Assembly: GCA_944390485.1 (NCBI GenBank)
Contig: CALXPQ010000002.1
Coordinates: 202,529-266,528, forward strand
Origin: Veillonellales bacterium
GTDB taxonomy: Bacteria > Bacillota > Negativicutes > Veillonellales > Dialisteraceae
DNA length: 64,000 bases
Direction of reading: 5' to 3'
Below, one piece after another: positions 25,731-33,746 of this stretch. The notes under the pieces are model-generated. The model did not search any database. It was not told the origin of the DNA and was given only the letters and a program-made list of their open reading frames with translations. Every line of letters starts with the position of its first letter. The first letter of the stretch is position 1. A program made the translations under genes and the position numbers.

Positions 25731-27260
25731 TCACAGATGGATGTAGCCGCCGGGGCCGAGCGGGAGATCGAAGAAGACCCACACGCCGAGGAGGCAGACC
25801 CATACGAGGGCAAAGATGAGGGAATAGGGCAGCATGTTCGCCACGATGGTGCCGAAGCCCGTGTCCTTCTCATAGCGCTTCACGTACCCGAGGACGAGCG
25901 GGAAATAGGTGAAGAGCGGGGAGATCGGGTTCGTGATGGAGTCGCCGATGCGGTACGCCGCCTGGGTGAGCGCCGGGTCGTAGCCGAGGAGCATCATCAT
26001 GGGCACCATGACCGGCGCGAGGATGGCCCATTTCGCCGAAGCGGAGCCGATGAAGATATTTACGATGCACGCCACGATGACCAGGCCCACGATGAGGGGC
26101 ATGCCGGTGAAGTTCATGGACTGGAGGAACGCCGCGCCCTTGATGGCCAGGATCGCCCCCAGATTGGACCAGGCGAAGTAATTGGTGAACTGCGCGCAGA
26201 AGAAGCACAGGATGATGTATGAGGAGATGTCCTTGAAGGCGAGGGAAATATCGGCGAAGAGGTCCTTGTCGTTCCTGTATTTCCCCACGGCGAAGCCGTA
26301 CACCGCGCCCGGGACGAAAAGGACGATCGTCACGAGGAGGATGATGCCCTGCATGAAGGGGGAGCTGTTCGCCATGATGGAGCCCGTCTCCGGATCGCCC
26401 AGCACGGGATGGTCGCCGATGCAGAGGAGCGCGATCACGGCGAGCGTGGCGAGCGTCGCCCAGAGCGCGAGATTCACGGCGCGCTTCTTCTGCGGGGTGA
26501 GGCGGGTGAGCTCTTCGTCGAGCTCATACTTCGAGAGGTCCGCGCCGGCGAAGCGGGGCGCCATGATCTTCTCCGTGACGTACGTGCCCACGAAGGAGAG
26601 CACGATGCACGAAGCGAAGAGGAAATAGTAGTTGATCGCCGGGGAGGCCGCGTAGTCCGGGTCGATCATGCGGGCCGCCGCCTCGGTGAAGCCGTAGGCG
26701 AGGGAGTCCGTCATGCCCAGCATGACATTGGCGGAGAAGCCCGCCGCGACGCTCGCGTAGGCGCAGAAGATGCCCAGCAGGGGATGCCGCCCCATGCCGA
26801 GGAAGATCACCGCCGCCACCGGGGGCAGCACGACGAACGCCGCGTCGCCCGCCACGTTGCCGTTGATGCCGATGAAGATGATGACGAAGGTCACGAAGGC
26901 TTTCGACGCGCCGCCGAGCATCTTCTGCATGAACGCCGCGAGGAAGCCGCTCTTCTCCGCGCAGCCCGCGCCGATAACGCACACCAGCACCATGGCGAGC
27001 GGGGCGAAGGTGGAGAAGTTCGATACGGCTTTGCCCCACATCTGGCGGAAGCCGTCGAGGGAGAGGAGATTGATGACCTTGATGGTCTTGTGGGTGCCCG
27101 GGTGGACCGCCTCCACGCCCATCGCGCCGAAGACCGCCGACAGGAGGACGGTGATGAGGGCGAGGAGGATGAAGAGGGAGACCGGATCGGGCAGTTTGTT
27201 GCCCACCGTCTCGACGCCGTTCAGAAAACGGGTCATGAGGGATTTCTTTTCAGCAGGCAT
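25731..27260 (-). CDS. abgT: AbgT-family transporter
   Basis: 509 residues with about 12 membrane segments. The AbgT family (AbgT/MtrF) imports p-aminobenzoyl-glutamate or exports antimetabolites. Family features: N-terminal VETVGNKLPDPVSLFILLALI, then FIGINGNVAGDAAFVVLPP, and FIGSASAKWAILAPVMVPM near the C-terminus. Together with two M20 amidohydrolases it suggests uptake and cleavage of p-aminobenzoyl-glutamate (a folate breakdown product) to p-aminobenzoate. The start is preceded by GAAAGGAAGG. Confidence 0.92.
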   Translation of the reverse strand: MPAEKKSLMTRFLNGVETVGNKLPDPVSLFILLALITVLLSAVFGAMGVEAVHPGTHKTIKVINLLSLDGFRQMWGKAVSNFSTFAPLAMVLVCVIGAGCAEKSGFLAAFMQKMLGGASKAFVTFVIIFIGINGNVAGDAAFVVLPPVAAVIFLGMGRHPLLGIFCAYASVAAGFSANVMLGMTDSLAYGFTEAAARMIDPDYAASPAINYYFLFASCIVLSFVGTYVTEKIMAPRFAGADLSKYELDEELTRLTPQKKRAVNLALWATLATLAVIALLCIGDHPVLGDPETGSIMANSSPFMQGIILLVTIVLFVPGAVYGFAVGKYRNDKDLFADISLAFKDISSYIILCFFCAQFTNYFAWSNLGAILAIKGAAFLQSMNFTGMPLIVGLVIVACIVNIFIGSASAKWAILAPVMVPMMMLLGYDPALTQAAYRIGDSITNPISPLFTYFPLVLGYVKRYEKDTGFGTIVANMLPYSLIFALVWVCLLGVWVFFDLPLGPGGYIHL

Positions 27261-27314
27261 GAAAGCACCTTCCTTTCTTCGGGCCCTGCGCGGCGCGCAT
27301 CTGCAAAAAGAAAA

Positions 27315-27349
27315 GACGAAAAAGACACGCCGGTGAAATCCGCCGGCGT
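27315..27349 (-). terminator. Leader terminator of the abgT operon
   Basis: On the minus strand ACGCCGG and CCGGCGT form a perfect 7-bp stem followed by GTC and five T, between the promoter and abgT. A terminator at this place implies attenuation or riboswitch-type control. Confidence 0.55.
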
Positions 27350-27391
27350 ATTCACTTCCGTCTCTGGACCCTGTGCAATTGGATTTCTTTC

Positions 27392-27420
27392 AGGATACCG
27401 AAATGATTTAGTCCTGTCAA
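27392..27420 (-). promoter_or_regulatory. Promoter of the abgT operon
   Basis: On the minus strand TTGACA (27420-27415), 17-base spacer and TATCCT (27397-27392). The 5' leader to the abgT ATG is about 125 bases. Confidence 0.65.
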
Positions 27421-27492
27421 GGAATGAAAGGATGAAGGGCTGACCGAAAGACAGGGGACGGACAGGTGAGCGGACAATTTCCGGAAAGGCAC

Positions 27493-27521
27493 AAAAAAAC
27501 AGGGCCCCTTCCGGGACCCTG
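27493..27521 (-). terminator. rpsT terminator
   Basis: Minus strand CAGGGTCCC/GGGGCCCTG with GGAA loop and seven T. Confidence 0.85.
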
Positions 27522-27536
27522 CGAGGCGTCAGGCAA

Positions 27537-27887
27537 TCATTCCTTGTCTTCTTCCATCTTTTCCTTGTAAGCTTCTTTTTCAGCTTCTCTTTCTGCTTCC
27601 GCAGCTTCCTTGGCTTCAGCAGCCTTTTCCGCAGCGATGGCAGCGTTTACGCGGGCATGAAGACGGGATTTCTTGCGGGCAGCGGTGTTCTTGTGCAGGA
27701 CACCTTTGGAGGCAGCGCTGTCGATGACGCTGACAGCAGCCCGAAGAGCCTCCTCCTTGTTATCGGAGTTCGCAGCTGCGATCGCTTTTTTCACAGCCGT
27801 ATGGATCTGAGATTTGACGGCAGCGTTCACAGCGTGCTTCGCTGCGTCTCTCTTCATCGTCTTGATGTTTGCTTTGATTTGCGGCAA
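27537..27887 (-). CDS. rpsT: 30S ribosomal protein S20
   Basis: 116 residues from a TTG start at 27887, giving the usual MPQIKANIKTMKRD N-terminus with GGGAGG 8 bases upstream; a GTG three codons earlier is too close to that site. The S20 three-helix body ends near residue 88 (KSRLHARVNAAIAA). The last 30 or so residues are a Glu/Ala/Lys-rich helix (EAKEAAEAEREAEKEAYKEK) not found in most S20 proteins, which are about 87 residues. Codon use is AT-richer than the neighbours, as usual for highly expressed ribosomal genes. Confidence 0.95.
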   Translation of the reverse strand: MPQIKANIKTMKRDAAKHAVNAAVKSQIHTAVKKAIAAANSDNKEEALRAAVSVIDSAASKGVLHKNTAARKKSRLHARVNAAIAAEKAAEAKEAAEAEREAEKEAYKEKMEEDKE

Positions 27888-27926
27888 TGGTTTCACCTCC
27901 CGTCTTTTGCTGTTTCATACTCAGCT

Positions 27927-27955
27927 ATTTTATCATGATTTCCTGCGGATGGCAA
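27927..27955 (-). promoter_or_regulatory. rpsT promoter
   Basis: Minus strand TTGCCA (27955-27950), 17 bases, TAAAAT (27932-27927). Confidence 0.6.
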
Positions 27956-28019
27956 GGAAGGGCGGAAGGATTTTTTTCGGGCCGCGGCGCGGCGCCCGGA
28001 GCCCTGCCGGCGGGCCGCC

Positions 28020-28048
28020 TTGCCTTTTCCTCCAGGGGCAGATAAGAT
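28020..28048 (+). promoter_or_regulatory. Promoter of acpS-nnr transcript
   Basis: TTGCCT (28020-28025), 17 bases, TAAGAT (28043-28048); divergent from the rpsT promoter. AAGGAGG is just upstream of the acpS ATG. Confidence 0.5.
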
Positions 28049-28081
28049 AAAGACAAGATTTGTATTTCATAAGGAGGAACG

Positions 28082-28495
28082 ATGTACGTCGGTATCGATC
28101 TGGTGAAAACGGAGCGCTGGGAGCGGCTGCTCACGAAGTACCCGAAGCGCGCGGAGGCCATCTTCACGGACGCGGAGATCGCCCACTGCGAAGGGAAGAA
28201 GGCCCATCGGTGGGAGTCTTTCGCCGCGCTCTGGGCGGTGCGCGAGGCGGCGGGCAAGGCGCTCGGCATCGGGATCTTCGGCTCGGCCTGGCGGGACGCG
28301 CACGTCACATGGACGAAGTGGGGCGCGCCGGTGCTCCATCTGGAGGGCACGTTCGCCCGGCGGGCGGCCGAGCTCGGCGTGACGGACATGTCCGTCTCCA
28401 TCTCGCATGAAGCGGGGATGGCGGCGGCGGTGGTGGTGATGCAGGGAGGCAGTCATGATACTCACATCGACGGAGGAAGCGAGAGCGCTCGATAA
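28082..28495 (+). CDS. acpS: Holo-[acyl-carrier-protein] synthase
   Basis: 137 residues. Transfers the phosphopantetheine arm of CoA to acyl carrier protein. Mg-binding residues are D6 (VGIDLVKTERW) and E55 (LWAVREAAGKALG). The reading frame overlaps the next gene by 41 bases, so the last 13 or so residues (QGGSHDTHIDGGSESAR region) are probably a non-conserved tail. acpS-nnr linkage is typical of Firmicutes. Confidence 0.94.
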   Translation: MYVGIDLVKTERWERLLTKYPKRAEAIFTDAEIAHCEGKKAHRWESFAALWAVREAAGKALGIGIFGSAWRDAHVTWTKWGAPVLHLEGTFARRAAELGVTDMSVSISHEAGMAAAVVVMQGGSHDTHIDGGSESAR

Positions 28496-29990
28496 GGCGG
28501 CCATGGGGCCCTGGGGGCTCCCGGAAGCGGTGCTCATGGAAAACGCGGGGGCGGCTGTCGTGCGCCTCGCGGGAGAGAAAATCCGCTGGCGCGGCGCGGA
28601 GGCGGTCATCGTCTGCGGCACGGGCAACAACGGCGGCGACGGCTTCGTGGCGGCGCGGTATGCGGCGGAGGCCGGCGCGGACGTGACGGTGCTCCTCATG
28701 GGCGATGCGTCCCACATGGGGGACGCGGCCCGGATGTACCGCCATGCGGCGGAAGCCATGGGCATCCCCGTGGTGGAAATCGCCCGCGCGGCGGAGGCGC
28801 TGCCGTACTTCGCGGAGGCGTCGGTCATCGTGGACGCGCTCATCGGGACGGGCGTCTCGCGTGCGGTCGCCGGGGAGAAAGCGGCGCTCATCGCCTGCAT
28901 GAACGACGCGAAGGCGGCGGTCGTCTCCGCGGACGTGCCGAGCGGCCTGTCGAGCGACACGGGGCGCGCGGCGGGGGCAGTGGTCACGGCGGACATCACC
29001 GTGGCGCTGGGCTCCCTCAAGCGGGGGCACGTGCTGTACCCCGGCTCGGACTACTGCGGGACGGTGCTGTATTCGTCCATCGGCATCCCCGACGCGGCGC
29101 GGGAGGGATTCCCGGTGCGCCTCATGGAAGCGCGGGACGCGGCGGTGCGGCTCCCCGTGCGGTCCCGCATTTCCCACAAGGGAAAGAACGGCTTCATCGG
29201 CCTCTTCGCCGGCTCGGCGGGTATGGAAGGGGCGGCGCTCCTCGCGGCGCAGGGGGCGCTCGCGGCGGGCGGCGGCAAGATCGCCCTCCGCACGCCTTCC
29301 GGCGCGGCGCCGGTCCTCGCGGGGCGGATCCCCGAAGTGATGGTGCGCGCCCTCGGCGAGGGGCCGCGCTTCACGGAAGCCATGGCGGAGGAGGCCGCGG
29401 CCGAAGCGGCGGCGTACGACGTGGTCGCCATGGGGTGCGGCTTTGGCCGGAGCGAAGAGACGCAGCGCTTCACCGCAGCGCTCCTCGGGGCGCTCGGCAA
29501 GATCGTCGTGATCGACGCGGACGCGCTCTGGGCGGTGGGCGAGCAGCGGATCGAGCTGAAAGACGGGCCCGGCCGGTACATCCTCACGCCCCACGTGGGA
29601 GAATTCGCCCATCTCACGGGCCTCTCCGCGGCGGAGATCGAGGCGCGGCGCATCGACTGCGCCCGGGACTACGCGGCGGCGCACGGCGTCGTGCTCGTGC
29701 TGAAAGGAGCGCCCACCGTGACGGCGCTCCCGGACGGCACGGCGTGGGTGAATCCCACGGGCAATCCGGGCATGGCCTCCGGCGGCATGGGCGACACGCT
29801 CACGGGCATCATCGCGGCGCTCGCCGGACAGGGCATGGCCCCGGGCGACGCGGCGGCCGCGGGGGTCTACCTCCACGGGCTGGCGGGGGACCTCGCGGCG
29901 GAAGGCGCGCCGGTGGGCTACACCGCCACCGACGTGGCGCGCCATGTGCCGGCGGCGCGGGAGAAGACCATGCAGGACGGCCTGCGGTAA
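28455..29990 (+). CDS. nnr: Bifunctional NAD(P)H-hydrate repair enzyme
   Basis: 511 residues, a fusion of the NAD(P)HX epimerase (YjeF N, about 1-215, with GNNGGDGFVAARYA) and the ADP-dependent NAD(P)HX dehydratase (about 225-505, with NPGMASGGMGDTLTGIIAAL as the nucleotide-binding and catalytic motif). Together they rescue hydrated NADH and NADPH. The ATG at 28455 has GGAGG five bases upstream and lies inside acpS, an unusually long overlap of 41 bases that couples the two genes. Confidence 0.95.
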   Translation: MILTSTEEARALDKAAMGPWGLPEAVLMENAGAAVVRLAGEKIRWRGAEAVIVCGTGNNGGDGFVAARYAAEAGADVTVLLMGDASHMGDAARMYRHAAEAMGIPVVEIARAAEALPYFAEASVIVDALIGTGVSRAVAGEKAALIACMNDAKAAVVSADVPSGLSSDTGRAAGAVVTADITVALGSLKRGHVLYPGSDYCGTVLYSSIGIPDAAREGFPVRLMEARDAAVRLPVRSRISHKGKNGFIGLFAGSAGMEGAALLAAQGALAAGGGKIALRTPSGAAPVLAGRIPEVMVRALGEGPRFTEAMAEEAAAEAAAYDVVAMGCGFGRSEETQRFTAALLGALGKIVVIDADALWAVGEQRIELKDGPGRYILTPHVGEFAHLTGLSAAEIEARRIDCARDYAAAHGVVLVLKGAPTVTALPDGTAWVNPTGNPGMASGGMGDTLTGIIAALAGQGMAPGDAAAAGVYLHGLAGDLAAEGAPVGYTATDVARHVPAAREKTMQDGLR

Positions 29991-30005
29991 AGGAAAGGAG
30001 TGCCT

Positions 30006-30911
30006 ATGATCCAGTTGTTTTTCCGCTGGCTGGCGGCGTGCCTGCTGGCGGTGTCCCTCGCGTTCGGCGCGTCGGGCTGCGGCGCTTCCGGCGGTGGGGA
30101 AAAGAGCGCGGCGGCCGCGGGCGGCTCCGAGCTCGCCATCCATGTGCTCGACATCGGGCAGGGCGACGCCATCCTCCTCTCGAAGGACGGGCAGTGGGCG
30201 CTCATCGATTCGGGCGACGTGGACCATCGGCCGGAGATGAAGAAATACCTCAAAGAGTACGGCGTGGACGAGCTGTCGAAAGTCATCATCACCCATCCCC
30301 ACGCGGACCATGTGGGCGGCATGCTCGCCGTCTTCCAGACCGTGAAGGTCGGAGAGATCTACGACAGCGGCGTGGCTACCACCACGAACACCTACCGCAC
30401 CTATCTGAAGCAGATCAAGGCGAAGAACATCCCCTTCCACGTGGTGAAGGCGGGCGATGTGATCCCGCTCTTCCCGGACGTGGCCTTCGAAGTGGCGGCG
30501 CCGGTCCGGACGATCACGGAAGGAAAGAAGAACCGACCGGACCTGAACAACAATTCCATCGTGGGCCGCCTCGTGTACGGCGAGTCCACCATGCTCTTCA
30601 CGGGCGATGCGGAGAAGGAAGAGGAGCGGACCATCCTCGACAGCGGCGCGGACATCCGGAGCGGCGTGCTCAAGGTAGGCCATCACGGCAGCAAGACCAG
30701 CTCGTCTTCGGACTTCGTGGCGGCGGTCGCCCCGAAAGCGGCGGTGCTCTCCGCCGGCGCGGGAAACAGCTACGGCCTGCCTCACAAGGCCGCGCTGGAC
30801 CGCCTCAGGAAGGGCGGCGTCTCTCACATCTACCGCACCGACCAGGACGGGACCGTGACCTTCACCACGGACGGCAGCGGCGATTTCAAAGTGACGGCAG
30901 GAAAGGAGTAA
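30006..30911 (+). CDS. MBL-fold hydrolase lipoprotein (ComEC C-terminal-like)
   Basis: 301 residues. The N-terminus is a lipoprotein signal, LAFGASGC, with Cys25. The mature protein is a metallo-beta-lactamase fold like the C-terminal nuclease-like domain of ComEC/Rec2: VLDIGQGDAILL, THPHADHVGGM (metal site), FTGDAEKEEE and KVGHHGSKTSSS. It lacks the ComEC membrane channel. Stand-alone versions exist in many Firmicutes, commonly next to a DUF3006 gene as here. A secreted, lipid-anchored nuclease or hydrolase is inferred. The start ATG at 30006 is 5 bases after AAAGGAG. Confidence 0.88.
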   Translation: MIQLFFRWLAACLLAVSLAFGASGCGASGGGEKSAAAAGGSELAIHVLDIGQGDAILLSKDGQWALIDSGDVDHRPEMKKYLKEYGVDELSKVIITHPHADHVGGMLAVFQTVKVGEIYDSGVATTTNTYRTYLKQIKAKNIPFHVVKAGDVIPLFPDVAFEVAAPVRTITEGKKNRPDLNNNSIVGRLVYGESTMLFTGDAEKEEERTILDSGADIRSGVLKVGHHGSKTSSSSDFVAAVAPKAAVLSAGAGNSYGLPHKAALDRLRKGGVSHIYRTDQDGTVTFTTDGSGDFKVTAGKE

Positions 30912-30914
30912 CCC

Positions 30915-31121
30915 ATGGAGATCCGGACATTTCTGGACCGCATCGAAGGGGATAAAGCGGTCCTCCTCGATGAGGACGAAAAAGAAGCGGTCATCCCCGC
31001 GGCTTGGATCCCCGGCGCCCATGAAGGGCAGGCGGTGACGCTCCGCATCGAAGACGACCCGGAGCGGGAGGAGGCGGCGCTCGCCGAAGCGGAAGCGCTC
31101 CTCGCCGATCTGAAACAATAA
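30915..31121 (+). CDS. DUF3006 domain protein
   Basis: 68 residues. Begins MEIRTFLDRIEGDKAVLL and contains EAVIPAAWIPGAHEGQAVTL, the usual DUF3006 pattern; a helical acidic tail follows. It starts 3 bases after the MBL gene, repeating the widespread MBL-DUF3006 gene pair, which suggests a functional partner, although nothing is known of its biochemical role. The ribosome site AAAGGAG lies at the end of the MBL gene. Confidence 0.85.
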   Translation: MEIRTFLDRIEGDKAVLLDEDEKEAVIPAAWIPGAHEGQAVTLRIEDDPEREEAALAEAEALLADLKQ

Positions 31122-31124
31122 AAA

Positions 31125-31142
31125 AGACGCCCGGAGGCGTCT
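31125..31142 (-). terminator. Terminator reading the minus strand
   Basis: AGACGCC/GGCGTCT with a short loop followed on the minus strand by T5; probably the second stop signal after the C-S lyase gene. Confidence 0.6.
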
Positions 31143-31156
31143 CGAGGAAAAAAAGA

Positions 31157-31188
31157 AACGGCGCGGCCCGAAGAGGCTGCGCCGTTTT
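31157..31188. terminator. Bidirectional terminator
   Basis: AACGGCGCGGCC pairs with GGCTGCGCCGTT over a 6-base loop, flanked by A-rich and T-rich sides, between the convergent DUF3006 and C-S lyase genes. Confidence 0.8.
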
Positions 31189-31198
31189 GTCATGGCTG

Positions 31199-32401
31199 TC
31201 ACAGGAAGTAGGGATTGGCCGACGGCTTCTGCGATTTGAACGCTTCGTAGAGCCGGTTCATGCCCTCCTCCAGCGTGGCCCGCGGGCACGCGATGTTGAG
31301 CCGCACGTAGCCGCTGCCCTCCGAGCCGAAGATGTGGCCCATATTCACCCACAGGCGGGCGTCGTTCAGGAGCTTCTGCTCCAGCGCGGAGTCCTTGAGG
31401 CCGTAGTAGCGGAAATCCAGCCACAGGAGGTACGTGCCCTCCGGCTCCACCAACTTGATGTACGGGAGATTGGCCGAGAGGAAATTCCGCACGTAGTTGA
31501 GGTTCCGCAGGAGGTATTCCTTCAGCTCCTCCAGCCAGGCCTTCCCGCCGGTGTAGGCCGCGCGGCCCGCCACGAGGCCGAAGAGGTTCGGATGGATGGC
31601 GCCGCACGCGGTGAGCTCCTTCCGGAACGCCGCGCGCATCTCCGGGTTCGGGATCCAGATATTCGCATCCTGCAGGCCGGAGAGATTGAACGTCTTCGTC
31701 GGGGCCGTGCAGATGACCGCGTTCATGGCGTCCGCTTCGGAGAGCGTGCCGAAGGCGGTGTGCTTGTAGCCCGGATAGGTGAAGTCGCAGTGGATCTCGT
31801 CCACGATGACCCGCACGTGGTGGCGGCGGCAGATGGCGCTGTACTGGGACAGCTCCTCCCGCGTCCACACGCGGCCCGTTGGGTTGTGCGGCGAGCAGAG
31901 GAGGCTCAGGCGGACGTTGTTCTCCGCGATTTTCCGCTCGATGTCCCCCAGATCGTTCATGCTGTATTTCTTGCCGCGGCGGATGAGCGGGCTCTTCACC
32001 ACGCGGCGGCCGTTGTTGCGGATGGCTGATTCGAAGCACTGATAGACCGGCGTCTGGATGAGCACCGCGTCGTCCGGATTCGTGAACGCGCGCACCGCCG
32101 CGTTCAGCGCGGGCACGACGCCCGAGGTCTTCACGAGCCATTCCCGCTTCGTGTCCCAGTGGAAATTCTGGCGGAACCAGCGGTGCACCGCGGCGAAGTA
32201 CGTGTCCTCCATGTCGGAATACCCGTAGATGCCGTGCGCGGCGGCCCGGGCGAGCGCTTCCGTCACGCAGGGGGCCGTCCGGAAATCCATATCGGCGATC
32301 CAGAAGGGGAGGATGTCCGGCGCATAGCCCCGCTCCCCGGCAAAGTCGTATTTCAGGGAAAACGTATGCCGGCGGTCGATCACCGTATCAAAATCATACA
32401 T
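31199..32401 (-). CDS. MalY/PatB-type aminotransferase (C-S beta-lyase)
   Basis: 400 residues from ATG 32401 (GGAGG 7 bases upstream; the frame extends upstream with no ribosome site). Class I/II PLP aminotransferase fold of the PatB/MalY subfamily that cleaves cystathionine and other cysteine S-conjugates to thiol, pyruvate and ammonia. The PLP lysine is in APTKTFNLSGLQ; other signatures are LPFWIADMDFRTAP, SPHNPTGRVW and YVRLNIACPR. It is divergently transcribed from the amino acid ABC transporter operon, which suggests sulfur amino acid metabolism. Exact substrate uncertain. Confidence 0.88.
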   Translation of the reverse strand: MYDFDTVIDRRHTFSLKYDFAGERGYAPDILPFWIADMDFRTAPCVTEALARAAAHGIYGYSDMEDTYFAAVHRWFRQNFHWDTKREWLVKTSGVVPALNAAVRAFTNPDDAVLIQTPVYQCFESAIRNNGRRVVKSPLIRRGKKYSMNDLGDIERKIAENNVRLSLLCSPHNPTGRVWTREELSQYSAICRRHHVRVIVDEIHCDFTYPGYKHTAFGTLSEADAMNAVICTAPTKTFNLSGLQDANIWIPNPEMRAAFRKELTACGAIHPNLFGLVAGRAAYTGGKAWLEELKEYLLRNLNYVRNFLSANLPYIKLVEPEGTYLLWLDFRYYGLKDSALEQKLLNDARLWVNMGHIFGSEGSGYVRLNIACPRATLEEGMNRLYEAFKSQKPSANPYFL

Positions 32402-32743
32402 GGGAGGGCCTCCTTCTCCGCGGCGCACAGGCACTGGTCCGGCTTCGCCGGATGGCTCCGGCGGGACGTGCGCACGGCGGACTGCCGGCCGGAAACTGCC
32501 GCGCAGGCATGCTGACAGCCGACAAAAAATGAGAATCTTCACTACACCATACAGTTTACAGCGAAAACCATATCGGTTTCAATGAATTTTTACAGATGTA
32601 AAGACAATTCGCCTATAGAAATTTTCCATTAAGAGATACAGAAAAGTCATGTATGAGAGAAGCGGTCCGGCCCGGTGTCCTGCGGCGTGTGAATGACGGT
32701 GCCCTGCGGATATGAACAATGCTTAAATTTTCCCATCAGGCGG

Positions 32744-32772
32744 TTGCCGCGGGCGCGGCCGGATGATACAGT
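32744..32772 (+). promoter_or_regulatory. Possible promoter of the amino acid ABC operon leader
   Basis: TTGCCG (32744-32749), 17 bases, TACAGT (32767-32772). If real, the RNA leader to the first ATG is about 210 bases. Confidence 0.4.
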
Positions 32773-32778
32773 AATGGC

Positions 32779-32933
32779 AATTACACGGAGCCGCGGAGAC
32801 CGGTCAGGCCGGCTTCTCCCGGGACTGCCCGATACAGCAGAGAGCCGCAGGGCTCGAGACGGCCCATGCATCCGCATGGGCAGGAATGGGTGAGAATCAG
32901 GAAGCTTCCGTCCCTTTGGGGCGGAGGCTTTTT
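32779..32933 (+). promoter_or_regulatory. Structured RNA leader with terminal hairpin and T-run
   Basis: Between the C-S lyase and ABC genes lie four hairpins: one near 32796-32825 (GGAGA and CCGG paired with CCGG and TCTCC), GAGCC/GGCTC (about 32840-32854), GCCCATG/CATGGGC (about 32861-32880) and a 13-bp stem (32902-32914 with 32918-32930) ending in five T, a classical terminator. An aptamer-plus-terminator layout is suggested. I do not recognise the class: SAM-I, cobalamin, TPP, glycine, lysine and T-box consensus elements were looked for and not found. The stretch 32402-32743 shows no gene; it holds the lyase promoter region. Confidence 0.45.
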
Positions 32934-32987
32934 GCGTATCCGGCCTCTGCGGGCCGCGGCGCCGGCAGGGCGGAAGGAGGAGAGACG

Positions 32988-33743
32988 ATGGCGATACTTT
33001 CTGTGGAAGAGCTGGAGAAATCATTCGGGGACAGGCAGGTGCTCCGGGGGATCTCTTTCCGGGCGGAGGAAGGGGACGTGGTATCGGTGCTGGGGCCGTC
33101 CGGCACGGGGAAGACCACCATGCTCCGCTGTCTGAATGCGCTGGAGCGGCCCGACGCGGGACGGGTCGCCATCGGCAGCGTGTCGGTGGATTTCCGGCAC
33201 GCTTCGAAAAAGGAGGTGCGGGCGCTCCGCCGGCAGTCCACCATGGTCTTCCAGAATTTCAATCTGTTCCGCAATCATACGGTGCTGGAGAACGTCATGG
33301 ACGGGCTCGTCTACGGCAAGGGGATGACCCGGGCGGAGGCGGAGCCGCTCGCCATGGAAGAACTCGCCCGGGTCCATATGGAGCAGGCGGCGCACCTGTA
33401 CCCGGCGGAGCTGTCCGGCGGGATGCAGCAGCGCGTGGGCATCGCGCGGGCGCTGGCTCCGAGGCCGGAGGTCATCCTGCTGGACGAGCCTACGTCAGCG
33501 CTCGATCCGGAGCTCGTGGGCGAGGTGCTGGACGCCATCCGCAAGGCGGCTTCCCTGGGGATCACCATGATCATCGTCACGCACGAGATGCGCTTCGCCG
33601 AGCAGATCTCGACGAAGGTGCTGTTCATGGCGGAGGGGCGCGTGGTGGAAGAAGGGCCTCCGCAGCAGATCTTCCATCACCCGGAACAGGAAAAGACGCG
33701 GCAGTTCCTGCGCCGCATGCTGGAAAGAGAACAGGAGGGATGA
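32988..33743 (+). CDS. Amino acid ABC transporter ATP-binding protein
   Basis: 251 residues. Polar amino acid (PAAT) family ATPase: Walker A GPSGTGKTT, signature LSGGMQQRVGIARALA, Walker B ILLDEPTSALDPELV, H-loop VTHEMRFAEQ. Start ATG 32988 has GGAAGGAGG upstream; upstream in-frame ATGs lie in the terminator. First gene of a five-gene operon with its binding protein, two permeases and a UroD-like enzyme. Confidence 0.94.
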   Translation: MAILSVEELEKSFGDRQVLRGISFRAEEGDVVSVLGPSGTGKTTMLRCLNALERPDAGRVAIGSVSVDFRHASKKEVRALRRQSTMVFQNFNLFRNHTVLENVMDGLVYGKGMTRAEAEPLAMEELARVHMEQAAHLYPAELSGGMQQRVGIARALAPRPEVILLDEPTSALDPELVGEVLDAIRKAASLGITMIIVTHEMRFAEQISTKVLFMAEGRVVEEGPPQQIFHHPEQEKTRQFLRRMLEREQEG

Positions 33744-33746
33744 CAC

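Noticed and set aside
28305..32141. 1278-codon minus-strand open frame over nnr and the MBL gene
   Set aside because: Shadow of GC-rich genes on the opposite strand; repetitive Arg/Ala/His composition and overlap with well-supported genes.
32779..32933. SAM-I, cobalamin or T-box element
   Set aside because: No GGCAACC, B12 box or GGGTGGNACCGCG-type sequence could be found, so only an unnamed leader is reported.
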